A stretch of DNA of 13,259 bases from an uncultured Clostridia bacterium (lineage in GTDB: Bacteria > Bacillota > Clostridia > Christensenellales > CAG-138). A model generated the notes under the pieces. That model saw only the letters and a list, made by a program, of their open reading frames with translations. It searched no databases and was not told where the DNA came from. The stretch spans positions 1 through 13,259 of the forward strand of contig CALEPU010000204.1 in NCBI GenBank assembly GCA_937913075.1, given 5' to 3'. Of this stretch, positions 11,787 to 13,259 are shown one piece after another. A program made the translations under genes and the position numbers. Within the stretch, counting starts at the first letter, position 1; the number at the start of each line of letters is the position of its first letter.

Positions 11787-13259
11787 ATGGAGCAGATGAT
11801 ATTAAGAGCAAAGCGCATAAGAGCGGCGGCAGGCGAGGCTATGACTGCATTGCTTCGCGGCAGCATGGTGCTTTCATCGTTGGCGTCGGGCGCTGCGGCG
11901 GCAATACTCGCCGTCTATACAACGGCTGAGGGCATAGCGCCGTTCGGCTTGGGCTGTGCGATAGGCGTGTGGTACGCGGGAGTTTCGCCGTATTTTGCGC
12001 TTCTGGGCGCGGGTTCGGTATATCTTATTAAGGCCAATTTCGCTTATGCCGCCGCCGCGGCATTTATCGCGGCAGGCGTTTATGCCGTCGAGCGCTTTAT
12101 AACCGTCCGGCGTGTTTACAGGCTGCTCATAGGGTTTGGCATAGACGCCGCCGTGCTTTGTATTGCCTCGGCAATAGCGGGCTCCCCCGCCTTGCTCGCA
12201 ATGGGCTCCGCGTCCGTAACGACGCTTGTCGCAGTGGTGCTGGGTCATTCTTTAAAAGCCATGAGCCTGCTGCCCGCAAGGAGCGAGCTTACCGATACCG
12301 AGCTAATATCGCTTGCCGCAGGCGCGGGGCTTTTGACCGTCTCGATAGGCAATTTTTCCGTATTGGGTCAGAGCCCCGCAATGGTATTCGCCGGCGTCTG
12401 CGCGCTTGTTTCCGCATACCGCTTCGGCATTTCGTCGGTCGCGTTCGTTGTGGCGATCGGCGCGGGACGAGCCATGGTCACCGGCGGAGATATGCACTTT
12501 ATGGCTGTTATCGCCGCTTCGGCGCTCATTGCCTCAACGGTAAGGAGCATTGGCAAATGGGCTGTGCTTATAGCTTTTTTAATCGTCGATCTTTTATTTG
12601 CCGTTTTCATGCAGGGGACCGGAATACTTTCCGTGCCCGAGTCCCTTTTGTCATCCCTTGTATTTGCGCTGCTGCCCGTGAGCTTGTACACTCCCTCGGC
12701 AAATGAGAACGAAAGAAGCGGGTACCGTCGGGATACGCGCTACAATACTCTGCAATACAGGGTCTCGGGTCTTGCGGACGTACTACGCGAGCTTGCGCGG
12801 GTCTTTGGAACGGAGGGAACACTGCTCGCCTGCATTTCCGACACGCTCTCGCGCATGGTCAGCGGAAGCGCAAGCGGCAAGGCGCACTATAATGTGATAA
12901 GCGGCTGTGCTGCAAGCAAGAAGCAGAACAGCCCCCGAAGCGGCGACAACTGCTGTGTACGTTCAGTCAACGGTTCACAGCTTTTGTGCATCAGCGACGG
13001 GATGGGAAGCGGCGACGAGGCATATTTTGAGAGCAGGGAGACATTGGCTCTTTTATGCGATCTTTTGACGGTGGGCTTTGATTTAAGATCAGCCGCCGAC
13101 TGTATCAATAAGCTTCTCACTCGCAGAGCTAAAAACGATATGTACGCAACTCTCGACGCGCTGCTCTTCGATCTTTCCGACGGCTCTGCCGGCATTTTGA
13201 AGCTCGGCGCGCCGCCCTCATACGTTGTGCGGCAGGGCAAGCTTTATTCGCTCTATGCC
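11787..13259 (+). CDS. spoIIE: Stage II sporulation protein E, C-terminus cut off
   Basis: 491 codons are open to the window edge. Residues about 25-300 form multiple hydrophobic segments (for example ASGAAAAILAVY, AVLIAFLIVDLLFAVF). The PP2C-type serine phosphatase domain follows from about residue 375: YNVISGCAASKK, SGDNCCV, and the metal site CISDGMGSGDEA with Asp404. The later LKLGAPPSYVVRQGK is the SpoIIE-type GAPPS segment. In B. subtilis SpoIIE dephosphorylates SpoIIAA-P to free sigma-F in the forespore and interacts with FtsZ through its middle region. Here only about 75 residues separate membrane and phosphatase domains, against roughly 260 in B. subtilis. The start is set by AAGGAG nine bases before ATG 11787. 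A TATAAA box near 11753 has no good -35 at 17 bp, which would suit an activated promoter, but I find no convincing Spo0A box. A palindrome AAAAAGCGCTTTTT lies at 11689-11702. About 120 residues are probably missing. Confidence 0.95.
   Translation, partial: MEQMILRAKRIRAAAGEAMTALLRGSMVLSSLASGAAAAILAVYTTAEGIAPFGLGCAIGVWYAGVSPYFALLGAGSVYLIKANFAYAAAAAFIAAGVYAVERFITVRRVYRLLIGFGIDAAVLCIASAIAGSPALLAMGSASVTTLVAVVLGHSLKAMSLLPARSELTDTELISLAAGAGLLTVSIGNFSVLGQSPAMVFAGVCALVSAYRFGISSVAFVVAIGAGRAMVTGGDMHFMAVIAASALIASTVRSIGKWAVLIAFLIVDLLFAVFMQGTGILSVPESLLSSLVFALLPVSLYTPSANENERSGYRRDTRYNTLQYRVSGLADVLRELARVFGTEGTLLACISDTLSRMVSGSASGKAHYNVISGCAASKKQNSPRSGDNCCVRSVNGSQLLCISDGMGSGDEAYFESRETLALLCDLLTVGFDLRSAADCINKLLTRRAKNDMYATLDALLFDLSDGSAGILKLGAPPSYVVRQGKLYSLYA

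Overview
The window looks like a chromosomal stretch from a GC-rich, spore-forming member of the Clostridia, probably an uncultured gut lineage. The signs are a stage II sporulation protein E gene, a BofC-domain protein, a large Bacillus-type SRP RNA with an Alu domain, a dockerin-bearing secreted protein, AGGAGG-type ribosome binding sites and sigma-A promoters with 17-bp spacers. The assignment is inferred from gene content; I cannot name a species.

Layout from left to right: the 3' part of a tRNA-Lys(CTT) with its terminator; yebC (minus); a repeat-filled gap; a membrane-anchored sortase (minus) divergent from argS (plus); a hairpin array; prfB with a +1 frameshift site (plus); a secreted leucine-rich/dockerin protein (plus); REP-like GGGGACGG repeats; an aconitase-family hydratase (plus); a repeat-filled gap; yajC and a GNAT acetyltransferase (both minus); a BofC-like protein (plus); SRP RNA (plus); and spoIIE, cut by the window end (plus).

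Most genes are housekeeping translation or secretion functions: argS, prfB, tRNA-Lys and yebC for translation, SRP RNA and yajC for protein export. Two probably belong to sporulation (spoIIE and the BofC-like gene). They seem to be independent small transcription units rather than one operon. No mobile element, CRISPR array or defence system is visible.

The most unusual content lies in details and between genes. The prfB recoding site uses UAA where UGA is expected. The arginyl-tRNA synthetase has GVHH where the class I HIGH motif should be. Every long gap holds structured dispersed repeats, including a five-hairpin element present in two inverted copies whose stems differ while the loops and linkers stay the same. 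argS and the sortase are read from back-to-back promoters whose -35 boxes overlap by five bases.
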